Positions 1-8,662 of a stretch of DNA of 64,000 nt are shown here, one piece after another. The stretch is from Mucilaginibacter phenanthrenivorans. Its GTDB lineage: Bacteria > Bacteroidota > Bacteroidia > Sphingobacteriales > Sphingobacteriaceae. Location: NCBI RefSeq assembly GCF_024721155.1, contig NZ_JAHVAP010000009.1:124001-188000 (forward strand). Direction: 5' to 3'. Each line of letters begins with the position of its first letter. The first letter of the stretch is position 1. A program made the translations under genes and the position numbers. The notes under the pieces were generated by a model that saw only the letters and a list, made by a program, of their open reading frames with translations, did no database searches and had not been told where the DNA came from.

Positions 1-1
1 A

Positions 2-3000
2 ACCAGTACCTGTTGTTATTGCGGGGTTGGCTGTGGCGTGGTTGTTAATAAGGAAAAAAATGGGAGTATAACACTTACCGGCGATAAAGATCATCCGGTT
101 AATAAGGGAATGCTCTGCAGTAAGGGGCTTAACCTGCATTATACCGTAAATGATAAAAGCGACAGGCTGCTTTATCCGCAGATGAGGTATAACAAAAACA
201 TGCCCATGCAGCGTGTTAGCTGGGATGATGCACTGGAAAGGACAGCAGCTGTATTTAAAACGTTCATCAATAAGTATGGGCCCGATTCCGTTGCCTTTTA
301 TGCGTCAGGCCAGTGTTTAACTGAAGAGTATTACGTAGTTAATAAGCTGATGAAGGGATTTATCGGCAGCAATAATATCGATACGAATTCCCGGCTTTGC
401 ATGAGTAGCGCTGTTGCCGCTTATAAAATTGCGCTTGGCGAGGATAGCGTGCCTGTTTGCTACGATGACATTGAACTTGCCGATTGTTTACTTATAATGG
501 GTGGCAACCCCGCGTGGTGCCACCCTATATTATGGCGCAGAGTGGAGGCCCATAAGGCGGCTAACCCGGATGTAAAAATCATAATAGTCGATCCGCGGGT
601 TACTGATTCATGCGCAAATGCCGATCTGCACCTACAGATAAACCCGGGAACGGATATCACTCTAAATCATGCTATTGGCAGGCTGTTGATAGAGAATGGT
701 GATATCGACTTTAATTTTATAAAGGACCACGCCGAAGGGTTTGAAGCTTATAGCGAGATAGTTTTTAGTAATAGTTTGTTTGATGCTGCAAAAACATGCG
801 GATTGACCGAGAGCGATATCCGCCTTGCAGCAAAATACATTGGCGACGCAAAGGGCTTTATTACCATGTGGACGATGGGGCTTAACCAAAGCGCCATTGG
901 TGTGAATAAAAATTTGAGCCTTATAAACTTAAACCTTATAACCGGCCATATAGGCAAGCCGGGTTCAGGGCCGCTGTCGCTTACAGGTCAGCCAAACGCT
1001 ATGGGCGGACGGGAAGTTGGGGGCTTAGCCAACCTGCTGCCGGCACATCGCGACCTAAGCAACCCTTTGCACCGGGAAGAAGTACAAAAGTTTTGGGGCA
1101 GTAAGCCAATTCAACCCAAGCCCGGCTTAACAGCCACCGAAATGTTTGAGGCATTAAACGATGGGCGTTTAAAAGCTATCTGGATAATGTGCACCAATCC
1201 TTTAACCAGTTTACCAAACGTGCGGCTGGCTGAAGAAGCCTTGAAAAAGGCAAAATTTGTTGTGGTGCAGGAGATCAGCAATAAGCCGGAAACTTTGGCT
1301 TATGCCGATGTGATACTGCCCGCTGCTGCCTGGGCCGAAAAGGAAGGCACAATGACCAACTCCGAACGACGGATAAGTTACCTGAACAAAATTGTGGAGC
1401 CATCCGGAGAAGCTATTGCTGATGCAGAGATAATTTGCTGCTTTGCCCGCAAAATGGGTTACAAAGGGTTTGATTTTGAAAATCCCGCAGCCATTTATGC
1501 CGAGCATGTTAAATTAACCCGCAATACCAATATCGACATAAGTGGGTTGAGCTATGAAATTTTAAAGGAACGGAAAACTGTACAATGGCCCTACAAAAAG
1601 AAGGGCCCGCCGGATGGTAAACCCCGGTTATTCACTGATCATAATTTTTACCGGGCATCAAAAAAAGCCCTCATCAGCGCGGTTCCTGATACACTGACCA
1701 GCGAAATGCCAAATAATGATTTCCCGCTGATATTAACCACAGGCCGTATCCGCGATCAGTGGCATACCATGAGTAAAACAGGCAAGGTAAATAAGCTTAA
1801 CCAGCATTATAAACAAGCTTTTTTAGAGATCCACCCTGATGACGCCCAAATATTAGGCTTAAAAGAATTGGATATTGCAGTTATTACATCCCGGCGGGGC
1901 GAGGTGAGGGTACAGGCAAAAATATCGCCTCAAATAAAAAAAGGTGTCGTGTTTTTGCCCATGCATTGGGGTAAAATATTGGGAAGTGACCTTAACAGGG
2001 CCAACAACCTGACCAGCGACCTGGTTGACCCCATTTCAAAAGAGCCTGACTTTAAATATTGCGCCGTTAACGTGCAAAAGTATGTAAAGCCGTTCCAGCG
2101 TATTGTGGTAATTGGCGCGGGCGCGGGTGCCTTTGGCTTTGTAAAATCATACAGGGAATTAAATCCCGACGATGAGATAACTATTTTCAGCAAGGAGAAT
2201 CATCCTTTTTACAACAGGGTAATGTTACCGGACTACATTAGTGGCGAGCAGAAATGGGAGCAGCTTGTAAAAATGAAAGACAGCGAGGAACCCAGCTATA
2301 ATATCAGGCTTTTAAGAGGCATCAGTATTGAAAAAATTGACCGGGATAACAAACAGGTTACCGATTCGCGTGGAATAAGAACCGCCTACGACATTTTAGT
2401 GATAGCTACAGGCAGCAGGGCGTCGATACCTAAAAACACACCCTCGTTGCCCGGTATATTCAGTATGCGCAGTCGTAACGACGCTGACAACTTTAAAAAA
2501 CATGTGCCAAAAAACGGGCACGTGGTAATAGTTGGCGGCGGATTACTGGGTTTGGAGATGGCTGCCTCGTTACGCGAGATCGGCGTGAAAATCACCATTA
2601 TTCATCGCACATCACGTTTTTTAAACAGACAATTAGATGCGTTGGGCAGTCAGCTATTGCATGAAGAAATGGCCGATCAGGGCTGCGACATATATTACGA
2701 CGACGAAGTACAGCTGTATTACGGCAGGTCGAAATTAACCGGGATAGGCTTAAAGAGTGGCCGTAAAATAAATTGTGATGCTATGATATTGGCTATCGGC
2801 ACCACACCTAACCTGGAAATTGCAAAGGAATGCGGCTTGACCATAAAACGTGGTGTTATTGTAAATGAAAGAATGCAAACGAATGACCCGGCGATTTATG
2901 CCATTGGCGAAATAGCTGAATTTGAGGGCACACTTTATGGAATTACCGCAGCCGCGGAGCAACAGGCGGAGGTAGTGGCCAAATATATGAACGGTGATAT

Positions 3001-3478
3001 TGCAAGCTATTACAAAGGCAGCTTATTCATGAATATCATAAAAATCCACGGTTTTGACCTGTGCAGTATTGGCTTGTCTGAATGCCCGGACGACAAGGCC
3101 TATGAAGAGATAGTTTTTATCGATAAGGCAAAACGCTATTACAAGAAATGCATCATTCACGAGGACAAGCTGGTGGGTACGATTCTTATTGGCGACAAAA
3201 GTGAGTTCCAGGAATTTAAAGCGCTTATTGGTAATAAAACTGAACTGAATGAAAAGCGATTGCAGCTATTACGAAGTGGTAACAAGGTTGAACCCGTTTT
3301 GGGTAAACTGGTTTGCAGTTGTAATAACGTCGGCAGCGAAAACATAGGTAACAAAATAAAAGCCGGTTGCCATACACTAAAGGAATTGTGCGACACTACC
3401 GGTGCGGGTACAGGCTGCGGATCGTGCCGGCCTGAAGTAAAGCGCCTGTTGGAGGAAAGTTTGAAAACAACGGTTTAA
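2..3478 (+). CDS. Assimilatory nitrate reductase, MoCo catalytic domain fused to FAD/NAD diaphorase and BFD-type [2Fe-2S] domain (5' partial)
   Basis: Reduces nitrate to nitrite for nitrogen assimilation, in the cytoplasm. The frame is open to the window edge and the first codons encode TCCYCGVGC, the N-terminal [4Fe-4S] cysteine motif of the molybdopterin oxidoreductase family, so the GTG at 38 is not the true start. Domains: bis-MGD catalytic part (about residues 1-690, with the GQPNAMGGREVGG and NSERR segments), then a pyridine-nucleotide-disulfide oxidoreductase domain like NirB (GAGAGAFG near 695, GGGLLGLEMA near 840), then a C-terminal BFD-like cluster domain with CSCNN and CGSC. In many bacteria the diaphorase is a separate subunit; here one chain can take electrons from NAD(P)H. 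The next gene begins 3 nt downstream. No signal peptide can be judged because the N-terminus is missing. Function is secure; the electron donor is inferred. Confidence 0.93.
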   Translation, partial: TSTCCYCGVGCGVVVNKEKNGSITLTGDKDHPVNKGMLCSKGLNLHYTVNDKSDRLLYPQMRYNKNMPMQRVSWDDALERTAAVFKTFINKYGPDSVAFYASGQCLTEEYYVVNKLMKGFIGSNNIDTNSRLCMSSAVAAYKIALGEDSVPVCYDDIELADCLLIMGGNPAWCHPILWRRVEAHKAANPDVKIIIVDPRVTDSCANADLHLQINPGTDITLNHAIGRLLIENGDIDFNFIKDHAEGFEAYSEIVFSNSLFDAAKTCGLTESDIRLAAKYIGDAKGFITMWTMGLNQSAIGVNKNLSLINLNLITGHIGKPGSGPLSLTGQPNAMGGREVGGLANLLPAHRDLSNPLHREEVQKFWGSKPIQPKPGLTATEMFEALNDGRLKAIWIMCTNPLTSLPNVRLAEEALKKAKFVVVQEISNKPETLAYADVILPAAAWAEKEGTMTNSERRISYLNKIVEPSGEAIADAEIICCFARKMGYKGFDFENPAAIYAEHVKLTRNTNIDISGLSYEILKERKTVQWPYKKKGPPDGKPRLFTDHNFYRASKKALISAVPDTLTSEMPNNDFPLILTTGRIRDQWHTMSKTGKVNKLNQHYKQAFLEIHPDDAQILGLKELDIAVITSRRGEVRVQAKISPQIKKGVVFLPMHWGKILGSDLNRANNLTSDLVDPISKEPDFKYCAVNVQKYVKPFQRIVVIGAGAGAFGFVKSYRELNPDDEITIFSKENHPFYNRVMLPDYISGEQKWEQLVKMKDSEEPSYNIRLLRGISIEKIDRDNKQVTDSRGIRTAYDILVIATGSRASIPKNTPSLPGIFSMRSRNDADNFKKHVPKNGHVVIVGGGLLGLEMAASLREIGVKITIIHRTSRFLNRQLDALGSQLLHEEMADQGCDIYYDDEVQLYYGRSKLTGIGLKSGRKINCDAMILAIGTTPNLEIAKECGLTIKRGVIVNERMQTNDPAIYAIGEIAEFEGTLYGITAAAEQQAEVVAKYMNGDIASYYKGSLFMNIIKIHGFDLCSIGLSECPDDKAYEEIVFIDKAKRYYKKCIIHEDKLVGTILIGDKSEFQEFKALIGNKTELNEKRLQLLRSGNKVEPVLGKLVCSCNNVGSENIGNKIKAGCHTLKELCDTTGAGTGCGSCRPEVKRLLEESLKTTV

Positions 3479-3481
3479 CAA

Positions 3482-4954
3482 ATGGAAAAAATGGAAACTT
3501 TTTGTGTAAAGATCAATTTACCGGGAGGCGTAATATCTGCCGGCGACCTTTATGAAATTTTGCAGATAGCCGAAAACGCCGGTGCGAATGCCATAAGCGT
3601 TGGCAACAGGCAGCAGTTATACTTTTGTATCCCACAAGACCGGCTCGAAGACCTGGAAATGGGAATGCTGCAGGCGGCAATTGATTACGAGATCAACAGC
3701 GATCAGTTCCCTAATATCATCAGCTCGTATGTAACCGATAATATTTTTAATACAGAAAGCTGGCTTAAAGAGGGTGTGTACAAGGATATATTCGACTTGT
3801 TTAATTTTCAGCCGGAGTTGAAGGTGAACCTGGTGGACAAGCACCAAACCTTTGTGCCGTTTTTCAGCGGCAACTTTAACTTTATAAGTTCCGACGTAAG
3901 TAATTATTGGTACCTGTATATCCGGTTTCCAAAAACAAATGAGTTGTATTGCTGGCCTTGCCTGGTATATTCAGATGATATCCCAACCTTCTGCAAAGTT
4001 TCGCAGGAAGCTATATTGGGTAATAAGCAATTGTTTTATGATCAGCCAGAGATCAATTACAATTTGTTTTATGAAAAAGTCATTACCAGCAATAACTTCA
4101 TAAACCAGCAAATAGCCGAGCCCTTAAAATTGCCGGATTTCTCGCTGTCATACTATGAGGGCTTTAATAAATATCTGAATGACAAATACTGGCTCGGCAT
4201 TTACCGGCGTAATGAATTGTTTCCGATAGCTTTTTTAAAAGATGTTTGTTCCATATGCCTTAAAACCCGCGTAGGCCAGTTATACACAACCCCCTGGAAA
4301 TCATTTTTAATAAAGGGAATAAATGAAGCCGACCGTAAAGACTGGGGGTTTGTCCTCAACAATTACAGGATAAATGTGCGGCATGCCGCTAATGAGTTAA
4401 ACTGGCAGCTCGAAAATTTATGTAAGGAAAGCCTTGAGCTTAAAAAACAGTTGGTAAGAGAATTCGAAGAATATGATTTGCGAACCTATCGTCTTTGCTT
4501 TGCTATAAAAATGCAGCCTAAAACCGGGTTGCTTGCTTCTATAATTATTAAGAAGGTAAAGGCCGGCTTATTTGACATCCTGCATACCAGGGATTTTAAC
4601 CCCAACTCAAAGGATTTTGTTGTTTATAAACAAAAGTTACCCGCCGGCTCTTTAGGGCAGTCACTAATAGAATTATGTAATTTTTATTATGAGCTATTAA
4701 TTGATAATAGTGTCTTACTGCACCCGGGAAATACGGAGGATACAGAAATAGAAAACGACGTAGAAATTATTGAGCTTTATCAATGTAAAAACTGCCTCAG
4801 TATTTACGATAAAAATTACGGAGATCCTGTTAACGGAATACCTGTAGGCACCGATTTTAAAGCCATCAGCGACTATGAATGTCCCGTTTGTGAATCGCGA
4901 TCAGATTGCTTTATAGCCGTGGAGAAGCAGGTCCATCATATTAGTAAGAATTAG
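3482..4954 (+). CDS. Sulfite/nitrite-reductase ferredoxin-like half-domain protein with C-terminal rubredoxin domain
   Basis: 490 aa. The first 70 residues (GGVISAGDLYEILQIAE, then a GNRQQLYF stretch) resemble the NIR_SIR ferredoxin-like half domain of siroheme reductases. Residues about 435-485 form a rubredoxin domain with two iron ligand pairs (CKNC and CPVC). The middle has a CSICL segment, but I see no complete C-x5-C / C-x3-C set for siroheme and [4Fe-4S], so catalysis as a nitrite reductase is unlikely. It starts 3 nt after the nitrate reductase and is surely co-transcribed. By context it is probably an electron carrier or assembly partner of nitrate reduction; that role is inferred. 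Some Bacteroidetes annotations call such proteins simply rubredoxin. Confidence 0.75.
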   Translation: MEKMETFCVKINLPGGVISAGDLYEILQIAENAGANAISVGNRQQLYFCIPQDRLEDLEMGMLQAAIDYEINSDQFPNIISSYVTDNIFNTESWLKEGVYKDIFDLFNFQPELKVNLVDKHQTFVPFFSGNFNFISSDVSNYWYLYIRFPKTNELYCWPCLVYSDDIPTFCKVSQEAILGNKQLFYDQPEINYNLFYEKVITSNNFINQQIAEPLKLPDFSLSYYEGFNKYLNDKYWLGIYRRNELFPIAFLKDVCSICLKTRVGQLYTTPWKSFLIKGINEADRKDWGFVLNNYRINVRHAANELNWQLENLCKESLELKKQLVREFEEYDLRTYRLCFAIKMQPKTGLLASIIIKKVKAGLFDILHTRDFNPNSKDFVVYKQKLPAGSLGQSLIELCNFYYELLIDNSVLLHPGNTEDTEIENDVEIIELYQCKNCLSIYDKNYGDPVNGIPVGTDFKAISDYECPVCESRSDCFIAVEKQVHHISKN

Positions 4955-5028
4955 CAGCGGTAAATTATGGTGGCCTCAAGCTATAAGTACTATTAATTCC
5001 TAACTTTATTGTTTCTTCATTATCGATT

Positions 5029-5625
5029 ATGAGTAAATTACTGCAAGCGTTCCAGGGATTTGATACATACAACCAAAAAGACCCGCATATATTTACCTGG
5101 GATGGTACTGCCTATCCGCAGGAATATTTCTTAGCATTAAAATTGCATGAATGGGTGCTAAAATTAAAGCCCGATGCAAGTGAAGAGCTTTTATTAGCAT
5201 CGCGCAGTCAGCACATTGGCAGATGGGAAATTCCGCGTGAAAGTTACCCGGATGGCAGGGATGCCTATTTAAAATGGCGCAAGGACCTTGCATTGTTTCA
5301 TGCTGAAAAAGCATCATCAATTATGGCAGAAGCCGGATATAATGATGCTCAAATTACCCGCGTAAGGCAAATAATATTAAAGCAGAAACTAAAGGTTGAT
5401 GCAGATGTACAAACTATGGAGAACGCACTCTGCTTAGTGTTTCTTGAATTTCAATATGAAGATTTTCATCCTAAACATCCGCCAGAAAAAGTGGTAAACA
5501 TACTTAGGAAATCATTATTGAAAATGGATAATCATGGGCATCAGTTTGCACTCACTTTAAATTTTTCAGAAAAAGGCCTTGCTTACATTAATGAAGCGTT
5601 AAATAACATTAAACAGAATCAGTAG
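5029..5625 (+). CDS. DUF4202 domain-containing protein
   Basis: 198 aa, all-alpha character, no signal peptide or membrane segment. It matches my recollection of the DUF4202 family: an HEWV segment near residue 40, an ASRSQHIGRW motif, a WRKDLALFHAE stretch and an EDFHPKHP motif. Regularly spaced histidines and acidic residues suggest a metal-binding helical fold of HD-like appearance; this is speculation. It follows the rubredoxin gene by 74 bp on the same strand. DUF4202 genes are often found beside nitrate or nitrite assimilation genes, so a supporting role is plausible but unproven. Confidence 0.8.
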   Translation: MSKLLQAFQGFDTYNQKDPHIFTWDGTAYPQEYFLALKLHEWVLKLKPDASEELLLASRSQHIGRWEIPRESYPDGRDAYLKWRKDLALFHAEKASSIMAEAGYNDAQITRVRQIILKQKLKVDADVQTMENALCLVFLEFQYEDFHPKHPPEKVVNILRKSLLKMDNHGHQFALTLNFSEKGLAYINEALNNIKQNQ

Positions 5626-5762
5626 GCTAAACAATTACCTTCATACGCCAACCTTTTTATCTATCTATGCTGGTGATCGTTATTTGAGCTTTTCAATCGG
5701 TTTAAAAAGTCCGCGGCTGCGAACTAACAGATAACATCATAGCGATTAAACAGAAAACTTAA

Positions 5763-6149
5763 ATGAAAGATATTGAAGATATAGCAGATATAAAGCTATT
5801 TGTAGATGAGTTTTACACTAAGGTGCGTAGCGATGAATTAATAGGCCCGGTATTTTCCGCAGTGATTACCGGTGATTGGCAACCACATCTCGACAAAATG
5901 TATGCATTCTGGAATGCTGCTTTATTTAGCGTCCCAGGCTTTAAGGGAAATCCTTTTGCCAAACATGCACCATTGCAAATCTCGCAGGAGCATTTTGATC
6001 GTTGGCTGGAACTATTTTCTGCAACAATAAATGATCATTTTGAGGGCCTAATGGCAGAAGACGCAATGCATAGAGCCCAGCTAATGGCTGAACTGTTTGT
6101 TCATAAATTAAGAAACATGAACGGCAACCCGGGAAAAGTAATTGTTTAA
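5763..6149 (+). CDS. Group III truncated hemoglobin
   Basis: 128 aa, the usual length for the 2-on-2 globin family. DEFYTKVRSDELIGPVF near the N-terminus and KMYAFWNAALF in the middle are typical of group III. The probable proximal heme histidine is in HFDRWLELF (about residue 80). Group III proteins bind O2/NO; next to nitrate reductase the likely job is handling nitric oxide or other reactive nitrogen by-products, which is inferred from context. It stands 137 bp after DUF4202 and about 130 bp before the peroxidase, so it could be in the same transcript or have its own promoter. Confidence 0.88.
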   Translation: MKDIEDIADIKLFVDEFYTKVRSDELIGPVFSAVITGDWQPHLDKMYAFWNAALFSVPGFKGNPFAKHAPLQISQEHFDRWLELFSATINDHFEGLMAEDAMHRAQLMAELFVHKLRNMNGNPGKVIV

Positions 6150-6278
6150 TGAAACATTCAGATAAGAATGTAAAAAAGACGACTCAACTTTTTAGAACAG
6201 AATTAAACGTCGGTATTAATACAGTTCGCGATTTTGTTTATTTTCGTACCTGACACCACAGGTATACATCATCCGCTT

Positions 6279-7205
6279 ATGAACCCGAACTCACAGAATG
6301 TAACAGACTACACCAACGACAATACCATATTTATGGCCTGGAATTTTAAGGATAACCTAGAGGTTAGAACCACTTTCAACCAGGTTTGCCGGCTGCTTAT
6401 CAACCTTAATAATTCGGCCAATGTACGTTTCCCTGTTTCCAGGGCAAGCTGTGTGATGGGGATAGGACATGATGCATGGCTTCGGCTTCAGCTTCCCACT
6501 CCATTACCTAAGGAATTGGTGAATTTTGTTCCTGTGGTTGGCGGGAAACACACTGCGGTGTCTTCCAAAGGGGACCTGCATTTTCATATCCGGGCTGATA
6601 ACACCAGTATTTGCTATGATATGGCATCCGCAATATCAGATACTTTAGCCCCCGTAGCTGTCAGTACAGAAGAAGTTCATGGTTTCAGGTATTGGGATAG
6701 CCGTTCTATTTTAGGTTTTGTTGATGGTACCGAAAACCCCCAGGGCCAGGATAGGGAACTCTTCGGTATGATAGGAGACGATGATCCCGGTTATAAAGGA
6801 GGAAGTTATCTTTTTGTACAAAAATACATTCATGACCTAACTGCCTGGAAGGGACTTTCTACCGAACAACAGGAAAAGGTGATTGGCCGGTCCAAATCGA
6901 ATGATATAGAAATGGCAGACGATGTAAAACCCTCAAATTCTCATATAGCATTGGCCAACGTTGGCGACGAACTTAAAATAGTTCGTGATAATATGCCCTT
7001 TGGCAATATGTCTACCAACGAAATGGGTACTTATTTTATAGCCTATGCAAGTACATTCAGCACCGTGCAAAAAATGCTGGATAATATGTTTATCGGTAAT
7101 CCCGAGGGAAATTATGACAGGATCCTGGATTTCAGCACACCGAAAACGGGCAGTTTATATTTTGTACCAACGTTTGACATGATTGATGAGCTTTCATCAG
7201 ATTAA
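6279..7205 (+). CDS. DyP-type heme peroxidase
   Basis: 308 aa from the preferred ATG. Carries the diagnostic GFVDGTENP motif with the catalytic Asp, a downstream SHIALAN segment that would hold the proximal heme His, and KIVRDNMPFG with the conserved Arg. Oxidises dyes and other substrates with H2O2; this short, signal-less form resembles cytoplasmic DyP peroxidases. The frame is open from 6234, but the ATG at 6279 is preferred because TATTTTCG at about 6239, a near match to the Bacteroidetes -7 box, would otherwise lie inside the gene. Upstream are hemoglobin and nitrate genes, consistent with a redox or nitrosative stress role. Confidence 0.88.
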   Translation: MNPNSQNVTDYTNDNTIFMAWNFKDNLEVRTTFNQVCRLLINLNNSANVRFPVSRASCVMGIGHDAWLRLQLPTPLPKELVNFVPVVGGKHTAVSSKGDLHFHIRADNTSICYDMASAISDTLAPVAVSTEEVHGFRYWDSRSILGFVDGTENPQGQDRELFGMIGDDDPGYKGGSYLFVQKYIHDLTAWKGLSTEQQEKVIGRSKSNDIEMADDVKPSNSHIALANVGDELKIVRDNMPFGNMSTNEMGTYFIAYASTFSTVQKMLDNMFIGNPEGNYDRILDFSTPKTGSLYFVPTFDMIDELSSD

Positions 7206-7257
7206 ATTTTGAATATGTTGTCTTTTCTCCCGTTTTAGTACGCTCTCTCCACTTTAA

Positions 7258-8118
7258 TTATCCCAGGTAAGTCTTCAGCGTTCTTGAACGGGTGCTGTGA
7301 CGCAGCCTTTCCAATGCCTTATCTTTTATTTGCCGCACCCGTTCGCGGGTAAGGTTATATTTTTCACCGATCTCTTCCAGGCTATGTGCGTGCTGGTTTT
7401 TCAACCCGAAAAACAGTTCTAAAACCTCCCTTTCCTTGTCACCAAGTACACGCATGGTATCGGATACATCAATACTGAGGGATTCGTTCATCATTTCATT
7501 GTCTGTTCCAGGCTCAGCGCTTTGTAATACATCAAGCAATGTGTTATCTTCTTCACTGGAAAAAGGGGTATCATAGGACAGATGTCTGCCTGAATGCGCC
7601 AATGAATTGCTTACCTTTTCTACGGTCGTTTCCAGATCTTCCGCCAATTCTTCGGGAGTCGGCTGCCTTTCATAAACCTGCTCCAATTTAGAAGCGGCTT
7701 TAGAGATCTTAGAAAGATCGCCCACCTGGTTTAACGGTAACCGCACCATCCGTGATTGTTCGCCTATAGCCGATAGGATAGACTGACGGATCCACCACAC
7801 TGCATACGATATAAATTTAAATCCTTTTGTTTCGTCAAATCGCTTAGCTGCTTTGACCAGGCCAAGGTTGCCTTCATTGATCAGGTCGCCGAGTGTTAGA
7901 CCGGAACTTTGGTATTGTTTTGCCACAGATACCACAAACCGCAAGTTTGCAGTCGTCAATCTTTCCAGCGCAGCCTGGTCGCCCTCCCTGATCTTTTGTG
8001 TTAAGATCACTTCTTCCTGCGGAGTAACCATCGGAATCTTTGCAATGTCTGACAAATATTGATTCAACGACGCTGTCTCACGATTGGTGATCGACTCACT
8101 AATTTTAAGTTGCCTCAT
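7258..8118 (-). CDS. RpoD/SigA-like sigma-70 factor, probably a paralog of the primary sigma
   Basis: 286 aa, the short form of group 1/2 sigma factor found in Bacteroidetes (no long region 1.1). Region 2: NLRFVVSVAKQY, GDLINEGNLGL, KGFKFISYAVWWIRQ. Region 3: EQSRMVRLPLNQ. Region 4: a helix-turn-helix at LEEIGEKYNLTRERVRQIK near the C-terminus. Compared with the usual Bacteroidetes primary sigma as I remember it, several normally fixed positions differ (N-terminal IPMVTPQEE segment, region 3, ELFFGLKNQHAHS). I therefore infer an RpoD-like paralog used under particular conditions rather than the housekeeping copy. It converges on the peroxidase gene and its 5' side faces the tRNA remnant. Confidence 0.85.
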   Translation of the reverse strand: MRQLKISESITNRETASLNQYLSDIAKIPMVTPQEEVILTQKIREGDQAALERLTTANLRFVVSVAKQYQSSGLTLGDLINEGNLGLVKAAKRFDETKGFKFISYAVWWIRQSILSAIGEQSRMVRLPLNQVGDLSKISKAASKLEQVYERQPTPEELAEDLETTVEKVSNSLAHSGRHLSYDTPFSSEEDNTLLDVLQSAEPGTDNEMMNESLSIDVSDTMRVLGDKEREVLELFFGLKNQHAHSLEEIGEKYNLTRERVRQIKDKALERLRHSTRSRTLKTYLG

Positions 8119-8361
8119 TTATGAAAATATATTTTTAAGTGAATGCTAAAGATCCAGTGCCTTAGAATGCGCGAAAAGCAGAATTATTCTCTTTATTGTT
8201 ACAGCGACTTGCTGATGCCTGCGGAAGAAAGGATATTTAAAAATCTTTAACGTACAAATATACGCACAGAACTAAAAAACAGTGTTGATTGAATGTCAAG
8301 AAGTTAGGAGTCCTTGTCACCGGCAAGTCTGATTAACGAAAACAAATCTAACAAACTTTAA
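8119..8361. other. Upstream region of the sigma factor, no gene seen
   Basis: About 240 bp with no convincing reading frame on either strand. It must hold the minus-strand promoter of the sigma gene, but I could not fix a clear TAnnTTTG box. It is bounded on the right by the terminator hairpin that follows the tRNA remnant. Confidence 0.4.
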
Positions 8362-8394
8362 GAAAAAAAGCCTCACATTTCTGTGAGGCTTTTT
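8362..8394. terminator. Bidirectional intrinsic terminator beside the tRNA-Asn remnant
   Basis: AGCCTCACA (8369-8377) and TGTGAGGCT (8382-8390) form a perfect 9-bp stem with a TTTC loop. It is flanked by an A-run on the left and a T-run on the right, so it can stop transcription either way. On the minus strand it lies just after the 3' end of tRNA-Asn and is probably its native terminator. Confidence 0.8.
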
Positions 8395-8440
8395 GCTCCT
8401 GAGGCTGGGCTCGAACCAGCGACCCTCTGATTAACAGTCA
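8395..8440 (-). pseudogene. 3' half of tRNA-Asn (GTT), probable attachment site of the integrated element
   Basis: Read on the minus strand this is the anticodon loop CTGTTAA, the 3' side of the anticodon stem, variable loop, T arm (GCTGG-TTCGAGC-CCAGC) and 3' acceptor strand CTCAGGA of tRNA-Asn(GTT). The 5' half is missing: beyond the anticodon loop the sequence turns to unrelated AT-rich DNA. A tyrosine recombinase starts 222 bp away. This is the expected footprint of integration into the 3' part of a tRNA gene, where the displaced fragment marks one end and the intact tRNA is rebuilt at the other. No intact copy was seen in the window. Confidence 0.85.
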
Positions 8441-8554
8441 TAATCAAGCACTTTTCGATATCTACATTTTCTGTTTTACTTATTGATATTCAAATATTTA
8501 ACAAATTTTTACTTTTCGTTGTTTATCGATTTTTATCGTTATTTATGGCTAAAA

Positions 8555-8651
8555 TATGCGAAAACTATGCGAAAAAAAAAGAGTAAATATTGGGTTTTTG
8601 ATGTCATTAGGCTTATTTTTGTACCGTATTTTTAAATATACTATGCGAAAA
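8555..8651 (+). repeat. Three direct repeats TATGCGAAAA upstream of the integrase, possible recombinase arm sites
   Basis: TATGCGAAAA occurs at 8555-8564, 8566-8575 and 8642-8651. The first two are 11 bp apart start to start, about one helical turn; the third lies between the promoter and the integrase start codon. Their position between the attachment site and int fits arm-type binding sites and possible autoregulation. That function is inferred. Confidence 0.5.
8590..8621 (+). promoter_or_regulatory. Bacteroidetes-type promoter of the integrase gene
   Basis: TATTTTTG at 8614-8621 is a perfect match to the -7 consensus TAnnTTTG, with a TTG at 8590-8592 about 21 bp upstream as a possible -33 element. 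The integrase start codon is 42 nt downstream, and one TATGCGAAAA repeat lies in the leader. Confidence 0.55.
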
Positions 8652-8662
8652 TAGACTGAAAT

